64,000 nucleotides of DNA from VAZQ01 sp963758945 (GTDB lineage: Bacteria; Pseudomonadota; Alphaproteobacteria; Rhizobiales; Xanthobacteraceae): the NCBI GenBank assembly GCA_963758945.1, contig CAVWXY010000010.1, positions 62,001 to 126,000 of the forward strand, read 5' to 3'. Under the pieces are notes generated by a model. The model did no database searches. It had not been told where the DNA came from and saw nothing but the letters and a program-made list of their open reading frames with translations. Below are positions 49,481 through 58,648 of the stretch, piece after piece. Both the position numbers and the translations under genes were made by a program. Each line of letters starts with the position of its first letter. Positions within the stretch are counted from its first letter, which is position 1.

Positions 49481-50101
49481 CTAGAGGCCCTGGCCCGGCC
49501 GCACTTTGACGATCTCGATGGCAGTCGCCTTGGTGCGCGCGACCTGCTCGGCGATGTCCTGCCGCCTGACGTTCGGCTTGTGGTGCAGCGTCAACACGAT
49601 CGCCCCGACCATGGCGACCAGCAGCACCACGCCCGCTACCTGGAAGAAATAGACATAGCGCGTGTAGAGAACGTGCCCGAGCGCTTCGGCATTGAGCATC
49701 CTGGCGATCGGTGGAATCGGCGTGGCGATCGCCTGATGCACGTCAGGGCCGATCACCCAGGTCCCCACAACCAGCACCAGTTCGGTGAGAACAATGATGC
49801 CGAGGAAGGCGCCGATCGGAAGATACTGCAGGAATCCCTGTCGCAGTTCGGCGAAATCGACGTCGAGCATCATCACCACGAACAGGAACAGCACCAGGAC
49901 TGCGCCGACATAGACGATGACCAGGATCATCGCCAGGAACTCCGCGCCCAGCAGGATGAACAGCCCGGCGGCATTGACGAAGGCGAGAATGAGAAACAAC
50001 ACCGAATGCACAGGATTCCTCGATGCGATGACCATGACGGCCGCCGCGATGCACACGCCGGCGAAGAGGTAGAAAAAGATCGCCGGAAGAATCATGCGCA
50101 T
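49481..50101 (-). CDS. nuoJ: NADH-quinone oxidoreductase subunit J
   Basis: The 206-residue, five-helix subunit contains the conserved VIVYVGAVLVLFLFVVMML helix, which has the pi-bulge region linked to coupling. The soluble C-terminus (HHKPNVRRQDIAEQVART) is typical of alphaproteobacteria. An alternative ATG lies two codons in. Confidence 0.95.
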   Translation of the reverse strand: MRMILPAIFFYLFAGVCIAAAVMVIASRNPVHSVLFLILAFVNAAGLFILLGAEFLAMILVIVYVGAVLVLFLFVVMMLDVDFAELRQGFLQYLPIGAFLGIIVLTELVLVVGTWVIGPDVHQAIATPIPPIARMLNAEALGHVLYTRYVYFFQVAGVVLLVAMVGAIVLTLHHKPNVRRQDIAEQVARTKATAIEIVKVRPGQGL

Positions 50102-50176
50102 GTCCCCGCGCGCGCGCTCTGGATCGCCGGGCGCTGCCCACCGCGCAGGGATCGATGGTCGTCGCGTCTCATGTGC

Positions 50177-50665
50177 TCACCGGTAGGGCGCGTCGAGCGC
50201 GATGTTCCTGGCGATCTCGCGCTCCCAGCGGTCGCCGTTGGCAAGCAGGCGCTCCTTATCGAAATAGAGTTCCTCCCGCGTCTCGGTCGCGAATTCGAAG
50301 TTCGGCCCTTCGACGATGGCATCGACCGGGCAGGCCTCCTGGCACAGCCCGCAATAGATGCATTTGACCATGTCGATGTCGTAACGCGTGGTGCGACGCG
50401 TGCCGTCGTTGCGGCGCGGTCCCGCCTCGATGGTGATGGCTTGCGCCGGACAGATCGCCTCGCACAGCTTGCAGGCGATGCAGCGTTCCTCGCCATTGGG
50501 ATAGCGGCGCAAGGCGTGCTCGCCGCGAAAGCGCGGCGAGATCGAACCCTTCTCGAACGGATAGTTGAGCGTGGGCTTCGGCTTGAAGAAGTAGCGCATG
50601 CCGAGCACGAACGCCGACAGGAATTCCCTGAGGAACAGCGAGCGGGCGGCTTGGTCCAACTTCAT
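50177..50665 (-). CDS. nuoI: NADH-quinone oxidoreductase subunit I (8Fe ferredoxin)
   Basis: The 162-residue subunit holds clusters N6a and N6b, bound by CIACKLCEAICPAQAI and CIYCGLCQEACPVDAI. An amphipathic N-terminus anchors it to the membrane arm. It is separated from nuoH by a small membrane gene (50709-50954), which is unusual. Confidence 0.96.
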   Translation of the reverse strand: MKLDQAARSLFLREFLSAFVLGMRYFFKPKPTLNYPFEKGSISPRFRGEHALRRYPNGEERCIACKLCEAICPAQAITIEAGPRRNDGTRRTTRYDIDMVKCIYCGLCQEACPVDAIVEGPNFEFATETREELYFDKERLLANGDRWEREIARNIALDAPYR

Positions 50666-50708
50666 GGCGCCATCCTTTCGGGCGATACGTCCTGCCGCGA
50701 CATTTCGA

Positions 50709-50954
50709 TCAGCCCCCGATCACTTCGCCGAGCCAATAGCCGGCGCCGCCGAGCACCACGATGTCGGCCGCGAGCACGACCCGGCGCAATATGGACATTT
50801 CCTGCTCGAGCGTCTTGCGGTCCCCGGCGCTCGCGGAAGCATCGCGCGAGCGAAAGGCATGCTCGGCGAAGCTGACGATCGGGCCATAGACCAAGGCCGC
50901 CACCACGGTGCCGACGGCCGCCCCGGCGAGCCCGGCAGGCGAAAGATCGATCAT
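50709..50954 (-). CDS. Small membrane protein between nuoH and nuoI, unknown
   Basis: The 81-residue product has an N-terminal hydrophobic segment (AGLAGAAVGTVVAALVYGPI), a charged middle (SAGDRKTLEQEMSILRR) and a C-terminal helix (VVLAADIVVLGGAGYWLGEV). It lies 12 bp after nuoH and 43 bp before nuoI on the same strand, so it must be cotranscribed. I do not know a described complex I subunit of this type. It may be an accessory or assembly factor, or specific to the lineage. Confidence 0.7.
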   Translation of the reverse strand: MIDLSPAGLAGAAVGTVVAALVYGPIVSFAEHAFRSRDASASAGDRKTLEQEMSILRRVVLAADIVVLGGAGYWLGEVIGG

Positions 50955-50966
50955 GCCGCCTCCCCC

Positions 50967-51992
50967 TCATGTCGGCGCGAGCCCGGTATACTGCAAGACG
51001 CCTCCGACGATCGCGACCATGGCGAGCGAAAGCGGCAGGAACACCTTCCAGCCCAGCCGCATGAGCTGATCGTAGCGGTAGCGCGGAACGATCGCTTTCA
51101 CCATGGCGAACATGAAAAACATGAACGCGCATTTGAGCGTGAACCAGATCAGCCCCGGAATCCAGGTGAACGGCGCCACCGGGAACGGCGGCAGCCAGCC
51201 GCCGAGGAACAGGATCGTCGCCATCGCGCACATCGTGAGAATGGCGATGTACTCGCCGAGAAAGAACAGCAGGAACGGAGTGGCGGAATATTCCACGGCA
51301 TAGCCTGCGACGAGCTCGGATTCTGCTTCCACCAGATCGAACGGCGGACGGTTGGTTTCCGCGAGCGCGGAGACGAAGAACACCACGAACATCGGAAACA
51401 GCGGCAGCCAGTACCAATTGAACATCCCCCAATTGCCGTCCTGTGCGTCGACGATCGCGGAGAGGTTGAGCGAGCCGGCACAGAGCAGGACCGTGATGAT
51501 GACGAAGCCGATCGAGACCTCGTAGGACACCATCTGCGCGGCCGAACGCAGCGACGCGAGAAACGGATATTTGGAGTTCGACGACCATCCCGCCATGATG
51601 ACGCCGTAGACCATCAGCGAGGAAATCGCGAAAATATATAGGACGCCGATGTTGAGATCGGCGATTACCCATTCCTCGCTGACCGGTATGACCGCCCAGG
51701 CGGAGAGCGCCAGCACGGCGGTGACGAGCGGCGCCAACAGGAACACGCCCTTGTTTGCGCCGGCTGGAATGACGGGCTCCTTGACCACGAATTTGATGAG
51801 ATCGGCAAAGGATTGCAGCAGGCCCCAGGGTCCGACCACGTTGGGACCACGCCTGATCTGGACCGCCGCCCAAATCTTGCGGTCGGCATAGAGCACATAG
51901 GCGGTGATGACGAGCAGCAGGACCAGCAGCAGCACGCTCTGCGCGACCATGATGATCAGGGGCCAGATGTAGTCGGTCCATAGCTCGGACAT
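50967..51992 (-). CDS. nuoH: NADH-quinone oxidoreductase subunit H
   Basis: The 341-residue, eight-helix subunit links the peripheral arm to the membrane arm and lines the quinone chamber. Signatures are RRGPNVVGPWGLLQSFADL, SALAETNRPPFDLVEAESEL and an acidic matrix loop. It starts 5 bp after nuoG. Confidence 0.96.
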   Translation of the reverse strand: MSELWTDYIWPLIIMVAQSVLLLVLLLVITAYVLYADRKIWAAVQIRRGPNVVGPWGLLQSFADLIKFVVKEPVIPAGANKGVFLLAPLVTAVLALSAWAVIPVSEEWVIADLNIGVLYIFAISSLMVYGVIMAGWSSNSKYPFLASLRSAAQMVSYEVSIGFVIITVLLCAGSLNLSAIVDAQDGNWGMFNWYWLPLFPMFVVFFVSALAETNRPPFDLVEAESELVAGYAVEYSATPFLLFFLGEYIAILTMCAMATILFLGGWLPPFPVAPFTWIPGLIWFTLKCAFMFFMFAMVKAIVPRYRYDQLMRLGWKVFLPLSLAMVAIVGGVLQYTGLAPT

Positions 51993-51997
51993 CCCGG

Positions 51998-54073
51998 CTA
52001 CTCCGCCGCGGTGAGGGCGCTATGGCCCTCGGCGATCGCAGAGCATTCCGCCATGATGACCGACGCCCGCGCGATCGGATTGGTCAAATAGAAGTCATCG
52101 ATGGCGGGGCCGAACGCAGCCTTGTCCGGGGTGCCGCCGCGCGCGGCAAGCGCAGCGATCTCCGCCGTGTCGCCCGGCGCGATCTGATCGAGGCGCTGAA
52201 GATGGGGATGCGCCTTGAACAGAGCCTGGCGCAGCTGGACGAGCGAGTCGTAGGGAAGCTTGCGCCCAAGCACGTCCGACAGCGCGCGCAGGATCGCCCA
52301 GTCCTCGCGCGCGTCTCCCGGCGGGAACGAGGCGCGGCCCGCCATCTGCACCCGCCCCTCGGTGTTGACGTAGATGCCGGACTTCTCCGGGTAGGCGGCG
52401 CCAGGGAGGATGACGTCGGCCCGGTGCGCCGCGCGGTCGCCGTGGGTCCCGACATAGATCACGAAGGCGCCGGGCGCGACGTCGATCTCGTCGGCTCCGA
52501 GCACGAACATCGCGTCGAGCACACCGGGCGCCGCCATCTGCCGGGCTCCGACGCCGCCGACGCCGGGCACGAAGCCAACGTCGAGTGCGCCGACCCGCGC
52601 GGCCGCGGTGTGCAGCACCGAGTAGCCGTTCCAATCGGCGGTGGCAGCGCCTTGCGCAGCCCGAGCGGCGAGCGAAGCGATCGCCGCACCGTCCGACCGC
52701 GCCAGCGCCCCCATCCCGAGCACTACCAGCGGGCGTTCGGCTTGCTTCAGCACGCGGCCGAACTCGTGCGTCCCTGCGGCGACCTCCGCCAATGTCTGGG
52801 GCCCGGCGCCGAGATAGTCATAAGGATAGGTCAGATCGGCGCGCTCGCCGATCAAGCCGACCGGGACGCCACCCACGCGCCAGCGCTTGCGGATGCGTGC
52901 GTTGAGCACCGCCGCCTCGCGACGCGGATTGGACCCGACGATCAGCATCGCGTCGGCCTTTTCGATCCCGGCAATCGTCGCGTTGAAGAGATAAGTGGCC
53001 CGCCCCCATTGCGGATCGAGCGCCGCGCCGTCCTGGCGGCAGTCGAGGTTCACGACGCCGAGCCGCGTCATCAGGTCCTTGAGCGCGAAGATTTCCTCGA
53101 CGGCGGCGAGATCGCCGACGATCGCCCCGACGCGCCTTGCCTCGGCCGTCTTGATCCTGGCGGCGATGGCGTCAAAGGCGTCCTGCCAGGAGGCCGGATA
53201 GAGCTGTCCGCCCTCGCGAATATAAGGCTGGTCGAGGCGCTGGGTGCGCAGCCCGTCGACCACATGACGGGTCTTGTCGGAAATCCATTCCTCGTTCACA
53301 TCGTCATTGTCGCGCGGCAGGATACGCATGACCTCGCGGCCGCGGGTGTCGATGCGGATGGCCGATCCGACCGCGTCCATGACATCGACCGACTCGGTCT
53401 TGTTGAGCTCCCACGGCCGCGCGGCAAACGCGTAGGGCTTGGAGGTGAGCGCGCCGACCGGGCAGAGATCGACGACGTTGCCCTGCAGCTCGGAAGTCAT
53501 GGCCTGCTCGAGATAGGTGGTGATCTCCGTGTCTTCGCCGCGGCCGATAGCGCCGAGCTCCGGAACGCCTGCGATCTCGGTCATGAAGCGAACGCAGCGC
53601 GTGCAATGGATGCAGCGATTCATGACGGTCTTGACCAGGACACCCACATACTTGTCCTCGACCGCGCGCTTGTTCTCCTTGAACCGGCTGGAATCGACGC
53701 CGTAGGCCATGGCCTGATCCTGCAGGTCGCATTCGCCGCCCTGGTCGCAGATCGGACAGTCGAGGGGATGATTGATCAGCAGGAACTCCATCACCCCCTC
53801 GCGCGCTTTGCGCACCATCGGCGACTTGGTGCTGACTTCCGGCGGCTCACCCTTCGGCCCCGGCCGGCAGTCGCGCACTCCCCATGCGCACGAGGCCACC
53901 GGCTTGGGGGACCCCTTGAGCTCGACCAGGCACATACGGCAATTGCCGGCGATCGAAAGCCCCTCGTGAAAACAGAAACGGGGGATTTCGGCGCCCGCCG
54001 CCTCGCACGCCTGGAGCAGCGTGTAGTCGGGCGGGATGTCGATCTCCTTGCCGTCGACGATGAGCTTGGTCAT
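51998..54073 (-). CDS. nuoG: NADH-quinone oxidoreductase subunit G
   Basis: The 691-residue subunit has an N-terminal 2Fe-2S domain (CFHEGLSIAGNCRMCLVEL), the His/Cys 4Fe-4S site (HPLDCPICDQGGECDLQDQA) and a second ferredoxin-like part (CIHCTRCVRF). A molybdopterin-oxidoreductase-like C-terminal domain, which holds no cofactor in complex I, follows. The ATG comes one base after the stop of a 36-residue membrane peptide (TGA-C-ATG). Confidence 0.96.
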   Translation of the reverse strand: MTKLIVDGKEIDIPPDYTLLQACEAAGAEIPRFCFHEGLSIAGNCRMCLVELKGSPKPVASCAWGVRDCRPGPKGEPPEVSTKSPMVRKAREGVMEFLLINHPLDCPICDQGGECDLQDQAMAYGVDSSRFKENKRAVEDKYVGVLVKTVMNRCIHCTRCVRFMTEIAGVPELGAIGRGEDTEITTYLEQAMTSELQGNVVDLCPVGALTSKPYAFAARPWELNKTESVDVMDAVGSAIRIDTRGREVMRILPRDNDDVNEEWISDKTRHVVDGLRTQRLDQPYIREGGQLYPASWQDAFDAIAARIKTAEARRVGAIVGDLAAVEEIFALKDLMTRLGVVNLDCRQDGAALDPQWGRATYLFNATIAGIEKADAMLIVGSNPRREAAVLNARIRKRWRVGGVPVGLIGERADLTYPYDYLGAGPQTLAEVAAGTHEFGRVLKQAERPLVVLGMGALARSDGAAIASLAARAAQGAATADWNGYSVLHTAAARVGALDVGFVPGVGGVGARQMAAPGVLDAMFVLGADEIDVAPGAFVIYVGTHGDRAAHRADVILPGAAYPEKSGIYVNTEGRVQMAGRASFPPGDAREDWAILRALSDVLGRKLPYDSLVQLRQALFKAHPHLQRLDQIAPGDTAEIAALAARGGTPDKAAFGPAIDDFYLTNPIARASVIMAECSAIAEGHSALTAAE

Positions 54074-54074
54074 G

Positions 54075-54185
54075 TCAGTTCCACTGCAGCCACAGCAATA
54101 ACCCGGCAGCGAGCGCGATGCCCGCGGCCATGTCCAACCGCACGAGCAAGGCGAGCCGCCGCAAGAACCGATCGGAGAGGGTCAT
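54075..54185 (-). CDS. 36-residue membrane peptide coupled to nuoG
   Basis: The open frame begins MTLSDRFLRRLALLVRLDMA, then has one membrane helix (AAGIALAAGLLLWLQWN). A purine-rich ribosome-binding region (GGAAAGGAAAAGGGG) precedes the ATG at 54185. Its TGA stop is one base before the nuoG ATG, so translation of nuoG is probably coupled to it. It could be a real single-helix subunit or a leader peptide for nuoG; sequence alone does not decide. Confidence 0.6.
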   Translation of the reverse strand: MTLSDRFLRRLALLVRLDMAAGIALAAGLLLWLQWN

Positions 54186-54211
54186 CTTGCCCCTTTTCCT
54201 TTCCTGCCGCG

Positions 54212-54544
54212 TCACGCCGGCTGCCTCGCTTTCCAAGCAGCCACGAGCTCGGACACGTCGATCCCGTCGATCGTCATGCCGTCGAGGCGACTATTGACGA
54301 TCGACGCTCCCGCAAGATTGGCCTTCTCGATCCTCAAGCCCGGGAGATTGACGTTGCGTACACGCCAGCCTGACATGTTCAAATCGTCGAACGTGCAGCC
54401 CGACAAGTTGACGTTGTGATAGGCGCCGCCGGACATATTGACGTTCTCGTAGGTGCTGCCGGACAGGTTCACGTCGTCGCAGAGCGATCCGGAAAGGTCG
54501 CTGTCGGTCACGTGCAGCCGGCGCTTCTCCTGGTGGATCTTCAT
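54212..54544 (-). CDS. Pentapeptide-repeat protein inside the nuo operon
   Basis: The 110-residue protein has eight decads over residues about 20-100, with N/D-L/M at regular 10-residue spacing (VNLSGSTYENVNMSGGAYHN), as in right-handed quadrilateral beta helices. The N-terminus (MKIHQEKRRLHVTDSDLSGS) and C-terminus (SELVAAWKARQPA) are non-repeat caps. It lies 22 bp after nuoF and 26 bp before the 36-residue gene. Pentapeptide proteins bind or mimic other macromolecules. A role in complex I assembly is possible, but that is inference from position only. Confidence 0.78.
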   Translation of the reverse strand: MKIHQEKRRLHVTDSDLSGSLCDDVNLSGSTYENVNMSGGAYHNVNLSGCTFDDLNMSGWRVRNVNLPGLRIEKANLAGASIVNSRLDGMTIDGIDVSELVAAWKARQPA

Positions 54545-54566
54545 TGCGTCCCCTGCACCACGTTCA

Positions 54567-55871
54567 TTACTCCGCCGCGACCCGCACCGGGTCCGGATGC
54601 GGGTTGGCCGCATAATCGTCGATGCGCTGCTCGATCTCGTGGCGGAAGTGGCGCAGAAGCCCTTGCACCGGCCACGCCGCGCCGTCGCCGAACGCGCAGA
54701 TCGTGTGACCCTCGATCTGGGTGGTGACTTCCATCAGCATATCGATCTCGCGCTTGTGCGCACGGCCTTCCGCCATCCGAGTGAGCACCCGCCACATCCA
54801 GCCCATGCCCTCCCGGCAGGGCGTGCACTGACCGCAGCTCTCGTGCTTGTAGAAATAGGAGATGCGCGCCATGGCGCGGATGATGTCGGTCGATTTGTCC
54901 ATGACGATCACCGCCGCGGTGCCGAGGGCGGACTTGTGCTCGCGGCAGCCGTCGAAATCCATCAGCAGGCTCTCGCATTCCTGCGCCGGAATGAGCGGCA
55001 TCGACGAGCCGCCGGGAATGACGGCGAGCAGGTTGTCCCGGCCGCCGCGCACGCCGCCGGCATGCTTGTCCAGGAGTTCGTACAGCGGGATGCCCATCGC
55101 TTCCTCGACGGTGCACGGCTTTTGCACGTGGCCGGAAATGCAGAACAGTTTCGTGCCGGTGTTGTTCGGCCGCCCGATGCTGGCGAACCAGGCTGCGCCG
55201 CGGCGCAGGATATCGGGCACGACGGCGATCGACTCGACGTTGTTGACCGTGGTCGGGCAGCCGTAGAGGCCGACATTGGCGGGAAACGGCGGCTTCAGAC
55301 GCGGCTGGCCCTTCTTGCCTTCGAGGCTCTCCAGGAGCGCGGTCTCCTCGCCGCAGATATAGGCGCCGGCGCCGTGGTGCACGATGACATCGAAGGGAAA
55401 GTCGTGAACGTTGTTCTTGCCGATGAGCCTGGCCTCATAGGCCTGGTCCACCGCCGCCTGCAAGCGTTCGCGTTCCCGGATGAATTCGCCGCGCACGTAG
55501 ATGTAGCAGGTATCGGCGCCCATCGCGAAGCCGGCGAACAGACAGCCCTCGACCAGGAGATGCGGATCGTGCCGCATGACCTCGCGGTCCTTGCACGTGC
55601 CGGGCTCCGATTCGTCGGCGTTGACGACGAGGTAATGCGGCCGGCCGTCGGTGTGCTTGGGCATGAACGACCATTTGAGCCCGGTCGGGAATCCGGCGCC
55701 GCCGCGCCCGCGCAGCCCCGACGCCTTCACCTCGTTGATGACCCAGTCGCGCCCCTTGTCCAGGAGGGCCTTGGTGCCATCCCAGGCGCCGCGCGCGCGA
55801 GCGCCTTCCAGGCCCCAGTCGTGCAGGCCGTAGAGGTTCGTGAAGATGCGATCCTTGTCTTCCAGCATCAC
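54567..55871 (-). CDS. nuoF: NADH-quinone oxidoreductase subunit F
   Basis: The 434-residue subunit binds FMN and NADH (SGLRGRGGAGFPTGLKWSFM, then NADESEPGTCKDRE). It holds the N3 4Fe-4S cluster via CGQCTPCREG and a later Cys in HTICAFGDGAAWP. Its start overlaps the nuoE stop by 4 bp. The conserved YICGEETALLESLEG motif is present. Confidence 0.96.
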   Translation of the reverse strand: MMLEDKDRIFTNLYGLHDWGLEGARARGAWDGTKALLDKGRDWVINEVKASGLRGRGGAGFPTGLKWSFMPKHTDGRPHYLVVNADESEPGTCKDREVMRHDPHLLVEGCLFAGFAMGADTCYIYVRGEFIRERERLQAAVDQAYEARLIGKNNVHDFPFDVIVHHGAGAYICGEETALLESLEGKKGQPRLKPPFPANVGLYGCPTTVNNVESIAVVPDILRRGAAWFASIGRPNNTGTKLFCISGHVQKPCTVEEAMGIPLYELLDKHAGGVRGGRDNLLAVIPGGSSMPLIPAQECESLLMDFDGCREHKSALGTAAVIVMDKSTDIIRAMARISYFYKHESCGQCTPCREGMGWMWRVLTRMAEGRAHKREIDMLMEVTTQIEGHTICAFGDGAAWPVQGLLRHFRHEIEQRIDDYAANPHPDPVRVAAE

Positions 55872-56617
55872 GACCGCCTGTTTGCCGACGCATCGCCGAC
55901 GGGCGGTTTCGGTACCGCCGCCTCGTGCACATTCGCTGCCTCGCCCGGCTTCTTGGCGTCGCCGTCGCTCAGCGCCGGCTCGTGCCGCTCCCTACCGTTC
56001 CCGCGCGCGTAGAGGTTGGGATCGGTGAGCGTGGTCGGACCTCCGACCGGAGCGGAGAGCTGGCGCTCGACCTGGGGCCCCGGCACGACCGCCTTGCCGG
56101 CCGAGAGGTCGGTCAGAATTTGGGTGAAAGTAGCAGGAGTAAGGTCTTCATAATAATCGGAATTTATCTGCGCCACAGGCGCGTTCACGCAGGCGCCGAG
56201 GCATTCGACCTCGACCCACGAGAGCTTGCCGTCGGCGGTGACGTGCATCTGCTCGCCGATCCTCTCGTGGCAGAGCTTGATCAGCTTGTCGGCCCCCCGC
56301 AGCACGCAGGGCGTCGTGCCGCAAAGCTGCACGTGGAATTTTCCGACCGGCTCGAGATTGAACATCGTGTAGAAGGTCGCGACCTCGAGGGCACGTATGT
56401 TCGGCATGCCGAGAAGATCGGCGACGTGCTCGATCGCCTTCCGCGGTAGCCAGCCGCCGGCCTGCTCCTGCGCCCGCCACAGGATCAGCAGGATCGCGGA
56501 GGCCTGACGCCCTTCCGGGTACTTGGCGATCTGCCGCTTGGCCCAATCGAGATTCTCCGCCGTGAAGGCGAAGCTCTTGGGCTGGAGAGCGGGCTCGGCG
56601 AGGCGGCGGACGGCCAT
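55868..56617 (-). CDS. nuoE: NADH-quinone oxidoreductase subunit E
   Basis: The 249-residue thioredoxin-fold subunit binds the N1a 2Fe-2S cluster through CGTTPC and CLGAC (VQLCGTTPCVLRG; EVECLGACVNAP). After about residue 175, the C-terminal extension is rich in Pro, Asp, Ala and Lys and probably disordered; extended NuoE is common in Hyphomicrobiales. It starts at the last base of nuoD. Confidence 0.95.
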   Translation of the reverse strand: MAVRRLAEPALQPKSFAFTAENLDWAKRQIAKYPEGRQASAILLILWRAQEQAGGWLPRKAIEHVADLLGMPNIRALEVATFYTMFNLEPVGKFHVQLCGTTPCVLRGADKLIKLCHERIGEQMHVTADGKLSWVEVECLGACVNAPVAQINSDYYEDLTPATFTQILTDLSAGKAVVPGPQVERQLSAPVGGPTTLTDPNLYARGNGRERHEPALSDGDAKKPGEAANVHEAAVPKPPVGDASANRRS

Positions 56618-57807
56618 CAGCGGTCAACCTCCCCGAATACGATGTCGAGCGAGCCGAGGATCGCCGAGATGTCGGCGAGCATGTAGCCCTTGCAGAGGAA
56701 ATCCATGGCCGCGAGGTGCGCGAAACCGGGCGCGCGGATCTTGCATTTGTAGGGTTTGTTGCCGCCGTCGGCGATCAGGTAGACGCCGAACTCGCCCTTG
56801 GGCGCCTCGACCGCGGCATAGACCTCGCCTGCTGGCACATGGAAGCCCTCGGTGTAGAGCTTGAAATGATGGATGAGCGCCTCCATGGAGCGCTTCATCT
56901 CGGCCCGCTTGGGCGGCACGATCTTGTTGTCAGCCACGTGAACCGGCCCCTCCCCTTCCGCCGAGCGCAGCTTGTCCAGGCACTGCTTCATGATTTTGAT
57001 GGACTGGCGCATCTCCTCCATGCGGATGCAGTAGCGGTCGTAATTGTCGCCGTTCTTGCCGATCGGGATGTCGAAGTCGAACTCCGCATAGCATTCATAA
57101 GGCTGCGCCTTGCGCAGGTCCCAGGCCGCACCGGAGCCGCGCACCATCACGCCGGAGAAGCCCCAAGCCCACGCATCCACCAGCGTGACCACACCGACGT
57201 CGACATTGCGCTGCTTGAAGATGCGGTTGTCGGTGAGCAGCTCCTCGAGATCGTCGCAGACCCCGAGGAACGGATCGCAGAACGCCCAGATGTCGTCGAT
57301 CAGCTTCGGCGGCAGATCCTGATGCACGCCGCCGATGCGGAAGTAAGCAGCGTGCATGCGGCTGCCGGAGGCGCGCTCGTAGAACCCCATCAGTTTTTCG
57401 CGCTCTTCGAAGCCCCACAACGGCGGCGTGAGCGCACCGACATCCATGGCCTGCGTGGTGACGTTGAGCAGGTGCGACAGCAGCCGCCCGATCTCGCAGT
57501 ACAGCACGCGGATGAGTTGCGCGCGGCGCGGGACCCCGAGGCGCAGCAGCTTTTCTGCCGCGAGGCAGAAGGCGTGCTCCTGGTTCATCGGCGCGACGTA
57601 GTCGAGCCGATCGAAATACGGGATCGCCTGCAGATAGGTCTTGTGCTCGATCAGCTTCTCGGTGCCGCGATGCAGGAGTCCGATATGGGGATCGACGCGC
57701 TCGACCACCTCGCCGTCGAGGTCCAACACCAGGCGCAACACCCCGTGTGCCGCCGGGTGTTGCGGCCCGAAATTCATGGTGAAGCTGCGCAGCTCCGTTT
57801 CAGCCAT
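56617..57807 (-). CDS. nuoD: NADH-quinone oxidoreductase subunit D
   Basis: The 396-residue, 49-kDa-type subunit forms the quinone site with NuoB. Key segments are FGPQHPAAHGVLRLVLDLDG (quinone-site His), HIGLLHRGTEKLIE, and the C-terminal DIVFGEVDR. The 198 bp before its start, after nuoC, is unusually long for this operon. Confidence 0.96.
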   Translation of the reverse strand: MAETELRSFTMNFGPQHPAAHGVLRLVLDLDGEVVERVDPHIGLLHRGTEKLIEHKTYLQAIPYFDRLDYVAPMNQEHAFCLAAEKLLRLGVPRRAQLIRVLYCEIGRLLSHLLNVTTQAMDVGALTPPLWGFEEREKLMGFYERASGSRMHAAYFRIGGVHQDLPPKLIDDIWAFCDPFLGVCDDLEELLTDNRIFKQRNVDVGVVTLVDAWAWGFSGVMVRGSGAAWDLRKAQPYECYAEFDFDIPIGKNGDNYDRYCIRMEEMRQSIKIMKQCLDKLRSAEGEGPVHVADNKIVPPKRAEMKRSMEALIHHFKLYTEGFHVPAGEVYAAVEAPKGEFGVYLIADGGNKPYKCKIRAPGFAHLAAMDFLCKGYMLADISAILGSLDIVFGEVDR

Positions 57808-58005
57808 GCTTATCGCCGCTCGCTATGCGCCATCGGCCAGTCGCGATTTGTCGACCCGCTTGCTTCGACGTCCGCACCACCCGCGAATTGAGCTTGTCCC
57901 AGGCCACGACGTAACGCTGATGACGGCCATCGCCGATGCATCGAGCCTGTCGTGAGCCTTCGCCCTGAAGGTAAGCGAGGCCGGGCTTGAACATGTCCTT
58001 CCATC

Positions 58006-58635
58006 TCAAGAGCCCTTCGCATCGGAGGGCTTCCCGGCGATCGCCTTCTCGTCGCCCGGCAGGCCATAGCCCGGGCCTTCCCAAGGCGAGAGGAAATCGA
58101 AATTGCGGAACTCCTGCGTGAGTTGCACCGGCTCGTACACCACCCGCTTCTGCTCGTCGTCGTAGCGCACCTCGACGAAGCCGGTGAGCGGAAAATCCTT
58201 GCGCAGCGGATGGCCCTCGAAGCCATAATCCGTGAGCAGCCGGCGCATATCCGGATGGCCGGTGAAGACTACGCCGTAGAGATCGTAGGTCTCGCGCTCG
58301 AACCAATTGGCGCCAGGGAAGACATCGATGATCGAAGGCACCGGCGTGGTCTCGTCGATCTCGATCTTGATCCGGACGCGCAGGTTCTGCTTGGGCGAGA
58401 GCAAGTGGTAGACGACGTCGAAGCGGCTTTCGCGCGCGGGCCAGTCGACCGCGGTGATGTCGATCAGGCTCCAGAACTGGCAACGCCCGTCGTCGCGAAG
58501 GAAGGTGACGACCTTTACGATGTCGGGCGCGACCGCGGAGAGCGTCAGTTCGCCGTGCTCGACCCGATAGCCCGTGACCGAGCCCGGCAACGCGCCGGCG
58601 ACGATGTCGCCGAGTTTATCGAGCATTTCATCCAT
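58006..58635 (-). CDS. nuoC: NADH-quinone oxidoreductase subunit C
   Basis: The 209-residue, 30-kDa-type subunit shows the signature WFERETYDLYGVVFTGHPDM and RRLLTDYGFEGHPLRKDFPL. The C-terminus ends DEKAIAGKPSDAKGS, slightly extended. It starts 13 bp after nuoB. Confidence 0.95.
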   Translation of the reverse strand: MDEMLDKLGDIVAGALPGSVTGYRVEHGELTLSAVAPDIVKVVTFLRDDGRCQFWSLIDITAVDWPARESRFDVVYHLLSPKQNLRVRIKIEIDETTPVPSIIDVFPGANWFERETYDLYGVVFTGHPDMRRLLTDYGFEGHPLRKDFPLTGFVEVRYDDEQKRVVYEPVQLTQEFRNFDFLSPWEGPGYGLPGDEKAIAGKPSDAKGS

Positions 58636-58648
58636 CGCGCGAAACCCA

